Below are positions 5,744 through 14,725 of a stretch of DNA of 20,408 nt, piece by piece. The stretch lies in assembly GCA_013153655.1 (NCBI GenBank), contig JAADEB010000148.1:1-20408 (forward strand), given 5' to 3'. The notes beneath the pieces were generated by a model. It was given only the letters and a program-made list of their open reading frames with translations. It was not told the DNA's origin and did not search any database. Both the position numbers and the translations under genes were made by a program. The DNA is from Chlorobiota bacterium (GTDB lineage Bacteria; Bacteroidota; Bacteroidia; Flavobacteriales; Flavobacteriaceae). Every line of letters begins with the position of its first letter. Position 1 is the stretch's first letter.

Positions 5744-6904
5744 TTACGGAAATTCCGCCCCGCGCAATATGTCGTAAAACTTCGCCTTAATTTCCATGCC
5801 GGCGTCATACACCATTTGCTCGTTGCTCGGGAAAGGTACCCGCTTGTTTTGCGTGTATTCCAACACCTCTTTGTCCAAGGCCCGCTTGTCGCCCGTGTAG
5901 GAGGCAAAACGGTGATCGAAAACGTAATGCGCTTCCAAGGGACGGTTGAACAACAATTGCCCCGTATGCGGATTGTAGAATTCCACCCGCGCCTTGGCCA
6001 AGGCTTCCTTCAACTGTTGGTACAAATGCACCCGCGCCTGCACCTTGCGGTACACCGGCACTTTGGTCTGACGCCCCGACGAATCGCGTACCGTACGGTA
6101 ACCGTCCACGATTTCTTTTTCCTGAATGATTTCCTTGTCGCGCTCCCGTTCCGGACTGATTTGGATGTCCGTAAAAATCAATTTACCCGTATAGTCGTAT
6201 TTCTTTCCGTCGCCTTCCCAGGCCACATAGCGCGTCCAGAAGTTATCGGTACCGAAATTGTCGAAACTGAGCAAATCCTCCACCAAACGCCGCGGCAACA
6301 CCTTGTCCGATTTGTTCTCGATTTTGATGCCCACCGTTACGGTCCCGCGTTCCAAAGCCGTTTGCATCAGGCGTTCCGTGTCGCGATATCCCGGTTGCAG
6401 GAAATTGAGTTTGTCCAGCATTTCGTAGGCTTCGCGATAGGCTTGGCGGTTGTTTTGCGCCATTTTGCGTTTGGCTTCGTTGTATAGATATTCCGCATAA
6501 TGCTGTCGCGCACGAATGGTGGCCTCCGTATAATCCCGCAGGTCGAACCTTGCTTGGCGGTTTTGGCGCACCACCCGCAGCGGCAACAACGGACGGATTT
6601 TTTCCTGGCGCAAATTAACCTTCACCAGCAATTCGTAAATTTTTTCCCATTTATCCGGCCGGTTGTCCTTTTTCCATCTCTCGATTTGATTCAAATCGCG
6701 CTCCTGTGCCTTGGCAAAGGCTTCTTCCAGGAGCAATACGTATTTATCCGCCGATTTTTCGTTGCGTTTTTTCTGCAATTTTTTTACGGCCAGGTCAATG
6801 GCTTCGTCGTATTTGCCTTCGCCGATGAGCTTGTTAATCTTCTTGCCCGAACCGCAGGCCGCCAACACCACGGCCATTGCCAAAAACAAATAGATTTTTC
6901 TCAT
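5744..6904 (-). CDS. Uncharacterised lipoprotein with N-terminal TPR-like helices
   Basis: The 386-residue product starts with a lipoprotein signal: MRKIYLFLAMAVV, then lipobox LAAC with Cys17, then a short Gly/Ser linker. Export and lipid anchoring are therefore likely. Residues about 22-80 (INKLIGEGKYDEAIDLAVKK and following) are amphipathic helices of the TPR type. The rest is charged, with many Arg, Gln and Tyr, and I recognise no enzyme motif. The frame is open up to 7045, but that start would lie inside alr and would hide the signal peptide, so I choose ATG 6904. It follows alr by 49 bp on the same strand and may be cotranscribed. The function is unknown; a scaffold or envelope-assembly role is only a guess. 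Confidence 0.85.
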   Translation of the reverse strand: MRKIYLFLAMAVVLAACGSGKKINKLIGEGKYDEAIDLAVKKLQKKRNEKSADKYVLLLEEAFAKAQERDLNQIERWKKDNRPDKWEKIYELLVKVNLRQEKIRPLLPLRVVRQNRQARFDLRDYTEATIRARQHYAEYLYNEAKRKMAQNNRQAYREAYEMLDKLNFLQPGYRDTERLMQTALERGTVTVGIKIENKSDKVLPRRLVEDLLSFDNFGTDNFWTRYVAWEGDGKKYDYTGKLIFTDIQISPERERDKEIIQEKEIVDGYRTVRDSSGRQTKVPVYRKVQARVHLYQQLKEALAKARVEFYNPHTGQLLFNRPLEAHYVFDHRFASYTGDKRALDKEVLEYTQNKRVPFPSNEQMVYDAGMEIKAKFYDILRGAEFP

Positions 6905-6953
6905 AATTCCATATTTTAGGGTAAAGATAATCAAAACCCGTGCCCTACAAAAA

Positions 6954-8042
6954 TCAAGGCGCCCATTTTCGCGGAATCCGCCGGCCCAACGACGTGAGTA
7001 TTTCGTAGGGAATGGTATCCAACAAGCGCGCCCATTCCTGCACATCCCGGCCGTCCATCACCGTCACCCAATCGCCCCGGCTTAGCCGGCAGGTATCGGG
7101 AATGGCCACCGTGGTCATGTCCATGCTGATACGCCCTACTACCGGCAGGCGGCAATCTTCCCGGCGAAAAGCAATACCCGCTTCTCCGAGCTTGCGCCGC
7201 AATCCGTCGGCATAACCCACCGGCACCACGGCCAAATCCATGTCATGCTCCACCCGGTAGCGACGGTTATACCCCACCGTATCGCCCGTGCGCACCTTTT
7301 TGATCATGGCGATGCGCGCCCGCCATTCCGCCACCGGCCGCAAACCGGGTGCCCGGTCCATCAGGGTATGGAAACCGTAGAGGGAAATACCCGGTCGCAC
7401 CATTTGGAAATGCGCTTCCGGAAAGCGGAAAATAGCCGCCGTGTTGGCCAAATGCGCCCATACGCCGGGAAAAAGCCCATGCCATATCGCCAACATTTCC
7501 CGGAAAGTGGAAATCTGCTGCCGTGTAAAGGCATCTTCCGCAGGGTCGTCCGCCGCCGCCAAATGCGAAAACACCGACACGAGCCGCATGCTTCCTGCCC
7601 GGTGAATGGCTTCCGCCAACCGCCGGTGAGCGGAGGAATCCGCACCGCTGCGACGCATGCCCGTGTCCAGTTTGGCATGAACCGGATAATCCCGCAAGCC
7701 CAAGGAAGTCATCACCTTGTCGTAATGCCGCACCTGGCCGGAATCGTACAACACCGGTTCCAAGCGCGCCCGGAAAAAAGCCTCGTCCGGTTCCACCGGC
7801 GGTTGATACACCATCACCGGACCCCGCACCCCGGCTTCCCTGAGCCGCAAGCCTTCCCCGGCCTGTGCCACGGAAAAATAATCCACCCGCCCGTCCAGAA
7901 AAGAACCCAGCAAGGCGGCACCCAATCCGTAGGCGTCGGCTTTCAGGTTGACCAATATGCGCACACCTCCGGCCGCCTTTCGTATCACGTCCAAATTGTG
8001 CAACAAAGCCGATTGCGAAATCAATAATTCCGTGTTGTCCAT
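6954..8042 (-). CDS. alr: Alanine racemase
   Basis: This 362-residue PLP enzyme interconverts L- and D-alanine for peptidoglycan. The PLP lysine is Lys34 in VNLKADAYGLGA, and the opposite catalytic base is Tyr258 in VGYNRRY; their spacing matches Lys39 and Tyr265 of the Geobacillus enzyme. Other family motifs are VRPGISLYG, VPVGYADGLRR and GRISMDMT. Length is normal for the single-domain enzyme. In many Bacteroidota the racemase is fused to MurF; here it stands alone with no Mur gene nearby. The ATG is the first in frame. A TATCTTCC sequence upstream resembles a -7 element only weakly. It is divergent from the SNF2 gene and probably leads a two-gene unit with the lipoprotein. Confidence 0.96.
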   Translation of the reverse strand: MDNTELLISQSALLHNLDVIRKAAGGVRILVNLKADAYGLGAALLGSFLDGRVDYFSVAQAGEGLRLREAGVRGPVMVYQPPVEPDEAFFRARLEPVLYDSGQVRHYDKVMTSLGLRDYPVHAKLDTGMRRSGADSSAHRRLAEAIHRAGSMRLVSVFSHLAAADDPAEDAFTRQQISTFREMLAIWHGLFPGVWAHLANTAAIFRFPEAHFQMVRPGISLYGFHTLMDRAPGLRPVAEWRARIAMIKKVRTGDTVGYNRRYRVEHDMDLAVVPVGYADGLRRKLGEAGIAFRREDCRLPVVGRISMDMTTVAIPDTCRLSRGDWVTVMDGRDVQEWARLLDTIPYEILTSLGRRIPRKWAP

Positions 8043-8528
8043 AACCGCTCGATTCGTATGGGAAGATACAAAATTCGCCGGCCGTTTTTGCCCCCACCCG
8101 TCATTTTTTGGCTTATCCGACCTCTATTCCTTCATGATGTGATAAAAGTTCGCGAATAATCGAAACTTCCTCAAAAATTCCGCCAAATTATTCCTTACTC
8201 TAAAAGAAGAAAAAGGGAATAAATTAGATTGAAAAAAATAATGATCGAATAATGAAAAAGCCTTCGATGAATGATTGGAAAATTTAACAACGAACCCCTT
8301 ATCCGAGCTATCCCATCCCCGGTAAACCCATCCAGGGGACTAATCTTTATCTATTTTAAAAACCAACATACCAAAACAAAGATATTTTGTGTTTATGTAA
8401 ACGAAAAGGAAGCTTCCGTATTTAATTCCATTGAATTCAACTCTTTAAAAGAAAATTTTTAAAATCGTTTCGGGCGCTTCGGAAAATTGCTATATTTTTG
8501 TCATTCATAAATATTTGTTCCTACCGGT
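8043..8528. other. 486-bp divergent intergenic region without repeat arrays
   Basis: This AT-rich spacer separates the starts of alr and the SNF2 gene. It holds the SNF2 promoter near 8493 and none of the short arrays found in the other large spacers. A 63-codon open frame at 8271-8462 has no supporting features. Confidence 0.6.
8493..8500 (+). promoter_or_regulatory. Bacteroidota-type -7 element for the SNF2 gene
   Basis: TATTTTTG matches TAnnTTTG and ends 28 bp before the ATG, the same distance as in the glutamate dehydrogenase promoter. No good -33 element is visible. Confidence 0.6.
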
Positions 8529-11500
8529 ATGTCTAAGAAAAAAATTTCCGAATCCCGTTTTATCGATCGCTATATCAAAGCCGCCACCAACAAATACAGC
8601 CGCAGTAAAGGGGAAGGTCTGTATCTCAATGGTGCTGTAAATTTCCTGAAACATGAAGAAAGATATCAAACCTGGTTTTTTACCGTAAAGGACAAGGAGG
8701 AATATATGGTGCGGATAAAATGGAGCGGGGAGAAAAAATTTACACATTTCTGCAACTGCGATTACATCGATACGCCCCTTTGTCCGCACGAAACCGCCGC
8801 TTTGCTTTACCTCAAAAACCATATCATCAATCATAACCCCGTCCCCGATAATAAAGGCCGTGAGAGCGAGCCATTGGAATTAAAGGCTTATAAAAGAATC
8901 ACCCGGGAAGGTGTTCAAGAGCTGTTGGATCCCGTTTCGGAAGATTGGTTAAACTCTACTTTTTATAAAATAATCCGGGTGGATTTTCTCGAAGATGAAA
9001 TACTTTTTTATTTAAAAAGCGATTCCTATTTTACCCGAAATCCCGTGGTGAGAATTTTCCGGAAAGACGGCAAGATGTGGGTAACCGCTACCGAAAAAGC
9101 AAAAGTCCCCAAAGACAAACTAAAACCTTCCGAAGCTTATGTATTGTTGAAAATAGCCGGGACCACTCCCGAAATGTTGGACCTTTACTTCAATCGCCGG
9201 GAAGAAGTGAAACGTCAAATGGGAGAAAAACTACATGTTCCGGCGAAAGATTTCGATCTATTTCTAAAATTCAACTTTGTGGAGAAGGAAGGAATGATGG
9301 TGGTTATAAAAGAAGATGCGCCTTACTACTTTCCCATTATAAAAAAAGCCGTCCGGAAGGCTGTGGAACAAATAAATACCGGTTCCGAAACACCCGTTGT
9401 GCCGGCGAATTTCAAAAACCGTCCGCTTCGTATCGGCTATATGATTCAACTGATTCCACCGGAGGAAAGAGACCCGGAGGAACCGGCTTACACCTACCGG
9501 GTCATTACCGGTAAACCCAACAAAGCGGAAACCCGTTTGATCAACCGCTTGGAAATATTCATCCCCTCCAACGATGAAGAAGTGTACATGGAAGAAGATG
9601 ATAAAAATCTAATCGATCTGATTCAACGCTACAACAGAGCATCCGACCATTTCAGCCTTTCACGCCACATATTCCAAAAACTTGCCGGCAAAAAATTCGT
9701 TTATGGTTATCATAATAGTTTTATCTGGGAAAATATTTCCAAAAAACATATTTCGGATATCCGGCTTGCCGAAAAGACCGCTTCGGTAATTGTTCACGTG
9801 AATAAAACCAAAGAATATTTGCGTCTGCAACCCATGTTGAAAATTGATAATAAGGAAATAAATCCCTTGGATCCCGGGTTAAAGGCTTATCAATATATTT
9901 TTTCCTACAATGACAAGTATTATCATCTGGATTCATTGCGGGAATTCGAATTTCTGACAACTATAGGCCGGGAAATTCTGGCTCCGTTTAAGATGAAAAA
10001 AGAAGTTTTCGAGGAATTTATCCGCCCTTTATCGGCGCATATCACATTCGATATCACCCGCCAAGCCTTTCGCCGCCGCCTTATCCGCTCCGATTATAAA
10101 ACCGAACAAATCTACCTGAGCGAAGACGACGGCATGATTCGTATCGAGCCACGGGTGGTGTACGACAACAACGAAGCCGTATCACTCAGTCTAAAAGGAA
10201 ATCCGCTGACCTACGATCCCGAAACAGAGACCATAACAGAATACGAACGCAACAAAGAATTGGAACAACATTTCCTGGATCAAGTGGCCGCCTTGCATCC
10301 TGAATTCGAGCAACAAAAACATCTGGGTTACTTCATGCTTCCGGTGGAGGAATTCATTAAAGATCTTTGGTTCTACAAATTTTTCGATAAGCTCAACAAG
10401 CAGGATGTGGAAATTTACGGCATCAAGGATTTGAAGAGTTTTCGTTATTCGCCCTACAAAGGCACTGTCCACACCTCCTTGTCATCGGGAATCGACTGGT
10501 TTGATGTGAATATTGAAGTCAAATTCGGCCCGCATACGGTCAGCCTGTCGGAATTAAAAAAAGCCGTATTACGCAAGGAAAAATTCATTCGCCTCAAAGA
10601 CGGCTCCGTAGGTATATTACCCGAAGAATGGTTTTACCGCCTGGAAAAATATTTCCGTCACGGACGGGTGGAAAAGGACCGGGTGCGTATCTCCAAAACA
10701 CGCTTTGCTATTATCGACGAACTGTTCGACCGAATTGACAACGAACAAATTCTGGAAGAAATCGCCCGCAAGCGCCAACGCCTTGAATCCGTAAAAGAAA
10801 TAAGCAGGGTGCGGGTGCCTAAACAAATCAAAGCCCGCCTGCGTCCCTACCAAAAGGAAGGCTTCAAATGGTTGCGCTTCCTGCACGATATGCAATGGGG
10901 TGGGATCCTGGCCGACGATATGGGTTTGGGTAAAACCCTGCAAGTGCTCACATTCCTTCAATACGTGGCCAATCAAAACAAACAACCCAACCTGATCGTG
11001 GTGCCCACCACCTTGCTCTTCAATTGGCAAAAGGAAATCGAAAAATTCGCGCCTTCATTAAAAACCTATTTCCTTTACGGACCCGACAGAGCCAAGAATG
11101 TATCCGTTTTTGACAAATATCACCTGATTATCACCACCTACGGCACCATGGTGCGGGATATGGAAATGCTCAAAGATTACGATTTCAATTACGTGGTATT
11201 GGACGAATCGCAAGCCATCAAAAATCCCGCCTCGCTTCGCTACAAGGCGGCACGCCTGCTGAAAGCACGCAACCGCATTGCCATGACCGGAACACCCGTG
11301 GAAAACAGCACTTTCGACCTGTATGCTCAAATGGAGTTCGTTAATCCCGGCTTCTTTGGCAGTATGCAACATTTTCGCACCCATTTTGCCAACCCCATCG
11401 ACAAGGAAGCCAACGACCTGGTAGCCGCCGAACTGAATCGCATGATTCGTCCCTTCATCCTCCGCCGAACCAAAGAACAGGTAGCTAGCGACCTGCCGCC

Positions 11501-12221
11501 CAAAACCGAAGATGTGCTATACTGCGAATTGGAACCCGAACAAAGGCGCATCTACGAAAGCTATTTGAAAACCTACCGGGATAAATTGCTCCACAGAATC
11601 GAAAGCGAGGGATTGGAAAAATCCAAATTACAAGTGCTGGAAGCCCTTACCCGCCTGCGACAGATATGCGATGCTCCCAACTTGATCGATGACGTGGACT
11701 ATCGCCAAACTCCCGCCAAAATCAAAGTGTTGGTGGAACATATTACCCGCAAAACCGCGCAACATAAAATCCTGGTATTCTCCCAATTCGTGAAAATGCT
11801 TCAACTGATTCGCAGCGAACTGGACCGCCTGGGAATACGTTATGCATACTTGGACGGTAAAACCTCTTCGTCGCAACGCAAAAAGGCGGTCCACGATTTC
11901 CAAACCCTGGACGATATGCGTGTGTTCCTCGTAAGCCTCAAAGCCGGAGGAACCGGCCTCAATCTTACGGCCGCCGACTACGTATATCTTGTGGACCCTT
12001 GGTGGAACCCGGCGGTGGAAACCCAGGCCATTGATCGCACCCACCGTATCGGTCAAAACAAAAGCGTGTTTGCCTACCGCATGATTGCCAAGGATACGGT
12101 AGAAGAAAAAATCCTGCAACTCCAATCCAAAAAACGCCATATTGCCGACAATCTCATCCAAGCCGAGGAAAACCTTCTGAAAACCATTAGTTTGGACGAA
12201 TTGAGGGAGTTGTTTAAATAG
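8529..12221 (+). CDS. SWIM zinc finger/SNF2-family helicase-like ATPase
   Basis: This 1230-residue protein is the largest gene here. A SWIM zinc finger lies near the N-terminus: Cys75-x-Cys77, then Cys85-x-His87. A long middle region (about 100-770) has no motif I can name. The SNF2 motor follows: motif I ILADDMGLGKT (793-803), motif II DESQ (892-895), motif III MTGTPVENS, motif V LVSLKAGGTGLNLTAAD, and motif VI QAIDRTHRIGQ (1166-1176). Such enzymes translocate on double-stranded DNA and remodel protein-DNA complexes; the SWIM finger probably binds DNA or protein. All motor motifs look intact, so an active ATPase is likely. It is a single-gene unit with no restriction, methylation or defence partner beside it, so I do not call it a defence gene. 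The first half looks more AT-rich than the motor half. Confidence 0.94.
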   Translation: MSKKKISESRFIDRYIKAATNKYSRSKGEGLYLNGAVNFLKHEERYQTWFFTVKDKEEYMVRIKWSGEKKFTHFCNCDYIDTPLCPHETAALLYLKNHIINHNPVPDNKGRESEPLELKAYKRITREGVQELLDPVSEDWLNSTFYKIIRVDFLEDEILFYLKSDSYFTRNPVVRIFRKDGKMWVTATEKAKVPKDKLKPSEAYVLLKIAGTTPEMLDLYFNRREEVKRQMGEKLHVPAKDFDLFLKFNFVEKEGMMVVIKEDAPYYFPIIKKAVRKAVEQINTGSETPVVPANFKNRPLRIGYMIQLIPPEERDPEEPAYTYRVITGKPNKAETRLINRLEIFIPSNDEEVYMEEDDKNLIDLIQRYNRASDHFSLSRHIFQKLAGKKFVYGYHNSFIWENISKKHISDIRLAEKTASVIVHVNKTKEYLRLQPMLKIDNKEINPLDPGLKAYQYIFSYNDKYYHLDSLREFEFLTTIGREILAPFKMKKEVFEEFIRPLSAHITFDITRQAFRRRLIRSDYKTEQIYLSEDDGMIRIEPRVVYDNNEAVSLSLKGNPLTYDPETETITEYERNKELEQHFLDQVAALHPEFEQQKHLGYFMLPVEEFIKDLWFYKFFDKLNKQDVEIYGIKDLKSFRYSPYKGTVHTSLSSGIDWFDVNIEVKFGPHTVSLSELKKAVLRKEKFIRLKDGSVGILPEEWFYRLEKYFRHGRVEKDRVRISKTRFAIIDELFDRIDNEQILEEIARKRQRLESVKEISRVRVPKQIKARLRPYQKEGFKWLRFLHDMQWGGILADDMGLGKTLQVLTFLQYVANQNKQPNLIVVPTTLLFNWQKEIEKFAPSLKTYFLYGPDRAKNVSVFDKYHLIITTYGTMVRDMEMLKDYDFNYVVLDESQAIKNPASLRYKAARLLKARNRIAMTGTPVENSTFDLYAQMEFVNPGFFGSMQHFRTHFANPIDKEANDLVAAELNRMIRPFILRRTKEQVASDLPPKTEDVLYCELEPEQRRIYESYLKTYRDKLLHRIESEGLEKSKLQVLEALTRLRQICDAPNLIDDVDYRQTPAKIKVLVEHITRKTAQHKILVFSQFVKMLQLIRSELDRLGIRYAYLDGKTSSSQRKKAVHDFQTLDDMRVFLVSLKAGGTGLNLTAADYVYLVDPWWNPAVETQAIDRTHRIGQNKSVFAYRMIAKDTVEEKILQLQSKKRHIADNLIQAEENLLKTISLDELRELFK

Positions 12222-12241
12222 ATGTTTATCGGGTTAAATGT

Positions 12242-12273
12242 AGAAATCGTGAGATCGTCCAATCGTTAAATAA
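12242..12273. repeat. Four-unit array of 8-bp repeats
   Basis: On the plus strand the units are agaaatcg, tgagatcg, tccaatcg, ttaaataa; on the minus strand they read ttatttaa, cgattgga, cgatctca, cgatttct. It is more diverged than the other arrays and lies about 20 bp after the SNF2 stop. Confidence 0.6.
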
Positions 12274-12340
12274 GATAATATTGGCCGATGAGCGGTATTT
12301 TATTCGTTAAACGAAAAATGGAAAACGTTTTTTTTGGACG

Positions 12341-12372
12341 CAGATGGCACAGATAATACAGATATCACAGAT
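12341..12372. repeat. Four-unit array with 9-bp period (CAGATnnnn)
   Basis: Four CAGAT cores start at 12341, 12350, 12359 and 12368, separated by ggca, aata and atca. It resembles the CACAGAT-rich intergenic repeats seen in many bacterial genomes. A run of T precedes it. Confidence 0.85.
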
Positions 12373-12460
12373 GTTTCTAATTTTTTTGACGATTTTGTAG
12401 CGACGCTATTTATCCGGTCTCCTTGTTGAATGGAAAAATTTTGGTGTCGGATGGCAGCAA

Positions 12461-13150
12461 TTAGGTGAAAAGATACAATGACATCCAAGCCAATATAAAA
12501 AGGCTCGATAATGGGAGCCAATAGTGCGACCTTTCACGGGATTTGATCACCGGGGCTTTGAAATAATAATAAAAAATAAAGGCAACAGTCAAAACAAAAA
12601 CCACATGATGCAAAGGAGCAAACACCCGGAAGGGCTCGTTGTGTATATACCGGCGGGCACCCAGAATAATCATGGCCATTACCCAAAGCATCCAACCGGT
12701 GAAGGAGGCATAGAGGTCCGTAAGTATGTCCATGGGATGGGTTCGTATGTCAGAGGGTCTTATTTCTATTTTTTTAAACAAAGAAAGGATACCGATGATA
12801 ATGTATTTAATCCGCGCTATGACAACGAAAAACATGTACAACATGAGGAATGCTTGGATCATATTGTCCCAAAACTTATTGATGAGATGAATACCGGGAT
12901 GGCGAAACAAACTCCATAACGCCAGCAGAAGAATAATTAGCGAAGGGAAGCCTTTTATGACCCTGCCTTCGGGAGAAAGATCTTGCTTTATTAGTAGAAA
13001 ATAAGTACCACCCACCCATAAAACGATGACAAAAAATTCCCATGAAATTCGTCCGTGCATAAAAGCTGCCGACAAAAAAGCGGTTAGCAGCATGACCATA
13101 AGATCAATCCATGGCGAACGGGGACGTTTAAGGCTGAAAAAAGAGTTCAT
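12461..13150 (-). CDS. Uncharacterised multi-pass membrane protein
   Basis: The 229-residue product has about six or seven hydrophobic segments, near residues 14-33, 36-54, 66-80, 93-120, 150-170, 178-198 and 207-227. A charged loop around residues 123-148 is the longest soluble part. I recognise no family motif. A perfect TAnnTTTG element lies just upstream, so it is probably expressed as its own unit. The short neighbour distances and opposite strand of the SNF2 gene give no functional hint. Confidence 0.75.
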   Translation of the reverse strand: MNSFFSLKRPRSPWIDLMVMLLTAFLSAAFMHGRISWEFFVIVLWVGGTYFLLIKQDLSPEGRVIKGFPSLIILLLALWSLFRHPGIHLINKFWDNMIQAFLMLYMFFVVIARIKYIIIGILSLFKKIEIRPSDIRTHPMDILTDLYASFTGWMLWVMAMIILGARRYIHNEPFRVFAPLHHVVFVLTVAFIFYYYFKAPVIKSRERSHYWLPLSSLFILAWMSLYLFT

Positions 13151-13166
13151 GGCATGGGATTAAGTT

Positions 13167-13174
13167 CAAAGATA
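13167..13174 (-). promoter_or_regulatory. Bacteroidota-type -7 element for the membrane protein gene
   Basis: TATCTTTG on the minus strand, an exact match to the most common form of the consensus, 16 bp before the ATG. No clear -33 element. The leader would be very short. Confidence 0.6.
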
Positions 13175-13440
13175 AATATATATGAGGAATTTGTTTTCGG
13201 CTTAGGAATGAATACCATTTGTAAAAAAAAAGAGCATTTGGGTTTGCAGTAGGAACCGAACGCTTTGACCATATTATTCCCGCAAAAATTATTTTTATCC
13301 TCTGGAATTTTTAGCTAAGTTTGGAATATTAACGGATGAAAATAAAGTTGCCATTACCACTTGAAGCCGCGAAAATAATATCATGATGAATAATTTAATT
13401 TCATTGACATAGTCAAAATAGAACAACGTAAAAAATCTTC

Positions 13441-14262
13441 TCAATAAATATTTAAGTCGAAATCATTTAATCCTTTTTCGATGGTTTTAATCATTTCCTT
13501 TGTTGTTCGTAAAGTTTGAATCCGGTGTATATAATATTTGGCAAAGTCATTTATCTTTCTACTAATCTGAGTTAGTTTTCCGGAAAGATCGATTTTGGAA
13601 GCTATAAAAAAATAATCATGAAAACCTTCATCTTCGCCGATAAAAAGGCCTATGAAAATGTCTTTATTCGTAAGTAAATGTTCCAATTCCGGTTTTCGAT
13701 CATCTGCCAGTGGATTAATAATATGTTTATTATTTTCCGTGATATAAAAATTAGATAAATGATAGCAAGCATCAAATCCCGGTTTTAAAAAATCGGCCAA
13801 AGCACCAAAATAATCCAGATGAAAAATATTTATTTTGTATGGGTGGATATGATTTAAATTTTTGTCAATTAAGGGACTTTTAGGTCTTACAAATCCTATA
13901 CGCCTAATAACTTCTCCAATATGTTCCAAATGGTATTCCCATTTTATAAGTTTGGGATTTCTATTTAACTTTATACCAGTGAATTCTGTTTCATCTATAC
14001 CTGTTCCCAAAAGAATTTGCTTTCCGGCCAATTCATAAATGATGAGTATGTAAAGTAAAATATTTTCTCCAACCGAAAAGGCGCCAATATTGTATCTTCG
14101 AAATATTTCGGGAAGATTATTATTTTTCAACCAGTTTTGCCAAAGTGTTTCGTTTGCTGAAAATCCTTCTTCTTTGCCGATGATGCGTTCAGATTTCTTA
14201 GGATGAAAATGATAAGTAAATAAGTCTCCTTCTTTTCGGGCATCAAATTTTAAAGGATTCAT
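13441..14262 (-). CDS. Uncharacterised AT-rich gene, possibly acquired
   Basis: The 273-residue product has no signal peptide and no membrane segment beyond one hydrophobic stretch (NILLYILIIYELAG, about 68-81). It contains many Ile, Lys, Asn and Tyr and I recognise no motif. A C-terminal helical part is likely (about 230-270). Codons are clearly more AT-rich than in gdhA, alr or nadE, and both flanks are AT-rich, which suggests gain by transfer or weak constraint. The frame is open for 822 bp with ATG start and TGA stop, which is unlikely by chance at this AT content. No promoter match is seen. I cannot assign a function. Confidence 0.7.
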   Translation of the reverse strand: MNPLKFDARKEGDLFTYHFHPKKSERIIGKEEGFSANETLWQNWLKNNNLPEIFRRYNIGAFSVGENILLYILIIYELAGKQILLGTGIDETEFTGIKLNRNPKLIKWEYHLEHIGEVIRRIGFVRPKSPLIDKNLNHIHPYKINIFHLDYFGALADFLKPGFDACYHLSNFYITENNKHIINPLADDRKPELEHLLTNKDIFIGLFIGEDEGFHDYFFIASKIDLSGKLTQISRKINDFAKYYIHRIQTLRTTKEMIKTIEKGLNDFDLNIY

Positions 14263-14614
14263 TTTAATAAATTTCTCTTTACTAAATATATAAACTTCTT
14301 TTAAAACAAATAAACCAAAAAATTGAATTACAAATAAAAAAAATAAGCAGTTGATGTAAAACTAAATATTTTTCACACTTGGTACAAAAAGATATCTGAT
14401 TTTTTTATTATTTCCTCTTCAATTGTTCAATCTTGATATAGATTTTCATAGCTCATCCTGCGGATTTCTCAGAAAATCACATTCGGGACTTCGCTTCGCT
14501 CAGCTTTTCTCGACACGAGTCTGCGACAACTCTTCAACAATAAAAACCACGTTTCCCATTCTCCATTTTCTGTGTCCCGAAAAAGCACCGGTCACCGGTC
14601 ATCCGTCTCATCTA

Positions 14615-14646
14615 TTCAACTTTTCAACTCTTCAACTTTTCAACAA
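14615..14646. repeat. Four-unit array of 8-bp repeats (TTCAACnn)
   Basis: Units are ttcaactt, ttcaactc, ttcaactt, ttcaacaa. Variation is confined to the last two positions. The next octamer (ttatcccc) does not fit. Confidence 0.85.
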
Positions 14647-14653
14647 TTATCCC

Positions 14654-14685
14654 CGGTTTAACGATTGCACGATTTAACGGTTTAA
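14654..14685. repeat. Four-unit array of 8-bp repeats (CGRTTnnA)
   Basis: Units are cggtttaa, cgattgca, cgatttaa, cggtttaa, bounded by non-fitting octamers on both sides. Confidence 0.85.
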
Positions 14686-14693
14686 CAAGTCCA

Positions 14694-14725
14694 TTCAACT
14701 CTTCAACCATTCAACTGTTCAACAG
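14694..14725. repeat. Four-unit array of 8-bp repeats (TTCAACnn)
   Basis: Units are ttcaactc, ttcaacca, ttcaactg, ttcaacag. It ends about 33 bp before the nadE stop codon. Confidence 0.85.

Larger units (their letters stand above)
14533..14725 (+). repeat. Large composite repeat, copy in plus orientation
   Basis: The order is: a block from aaaccacgtttcccattctcc to aaaagc; a 7-bp array (accggtc, accggtc, atccgtc, 14587-14607); an 8-bp array (14615-14646); a 7-bp gap; an 8-bp array (14654-14685); an 8-bp gap; a further 8-bp array (14694-14725). The same modules in the same order occur on the minus strand at 20051-20212. Confidence 0.85.

Noticed and set aside
6905..7045. 47-codon upstream extension of the lipoprotein frame
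   Set aside because: It would overlap alr and place a non-signal sequence before a perfect lipoprotein signal starting at 6904.
8188..8222. Weak inverted repeat (ttattcctt and aagggaataa) between alr and the SNF2 gene
   Set aside because: The stem is imperfect and AT-rich, with no T run or partner to suggest a terminator or operator.
8271..8462. 63-codon open frame on the plus strand
   Set aside because: It has no ribosome site, promoter or recognisable motif and lies in an AT-rich spacer. It could be real but I cannot support it.
8529..12221. SNF2 gene as part of a phage-defence system
   Set aside because: The neighbours are housekeeping or unknown genes. No nuclease, methylase or phospholipase-D partner is present.
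14423..14677. 84-codon open frame
   Set aside because: It runs across the composite repeat and its peptide resembles that of the inverted copy at 20014-20311. The frame is explained by 8-bp periodicity.
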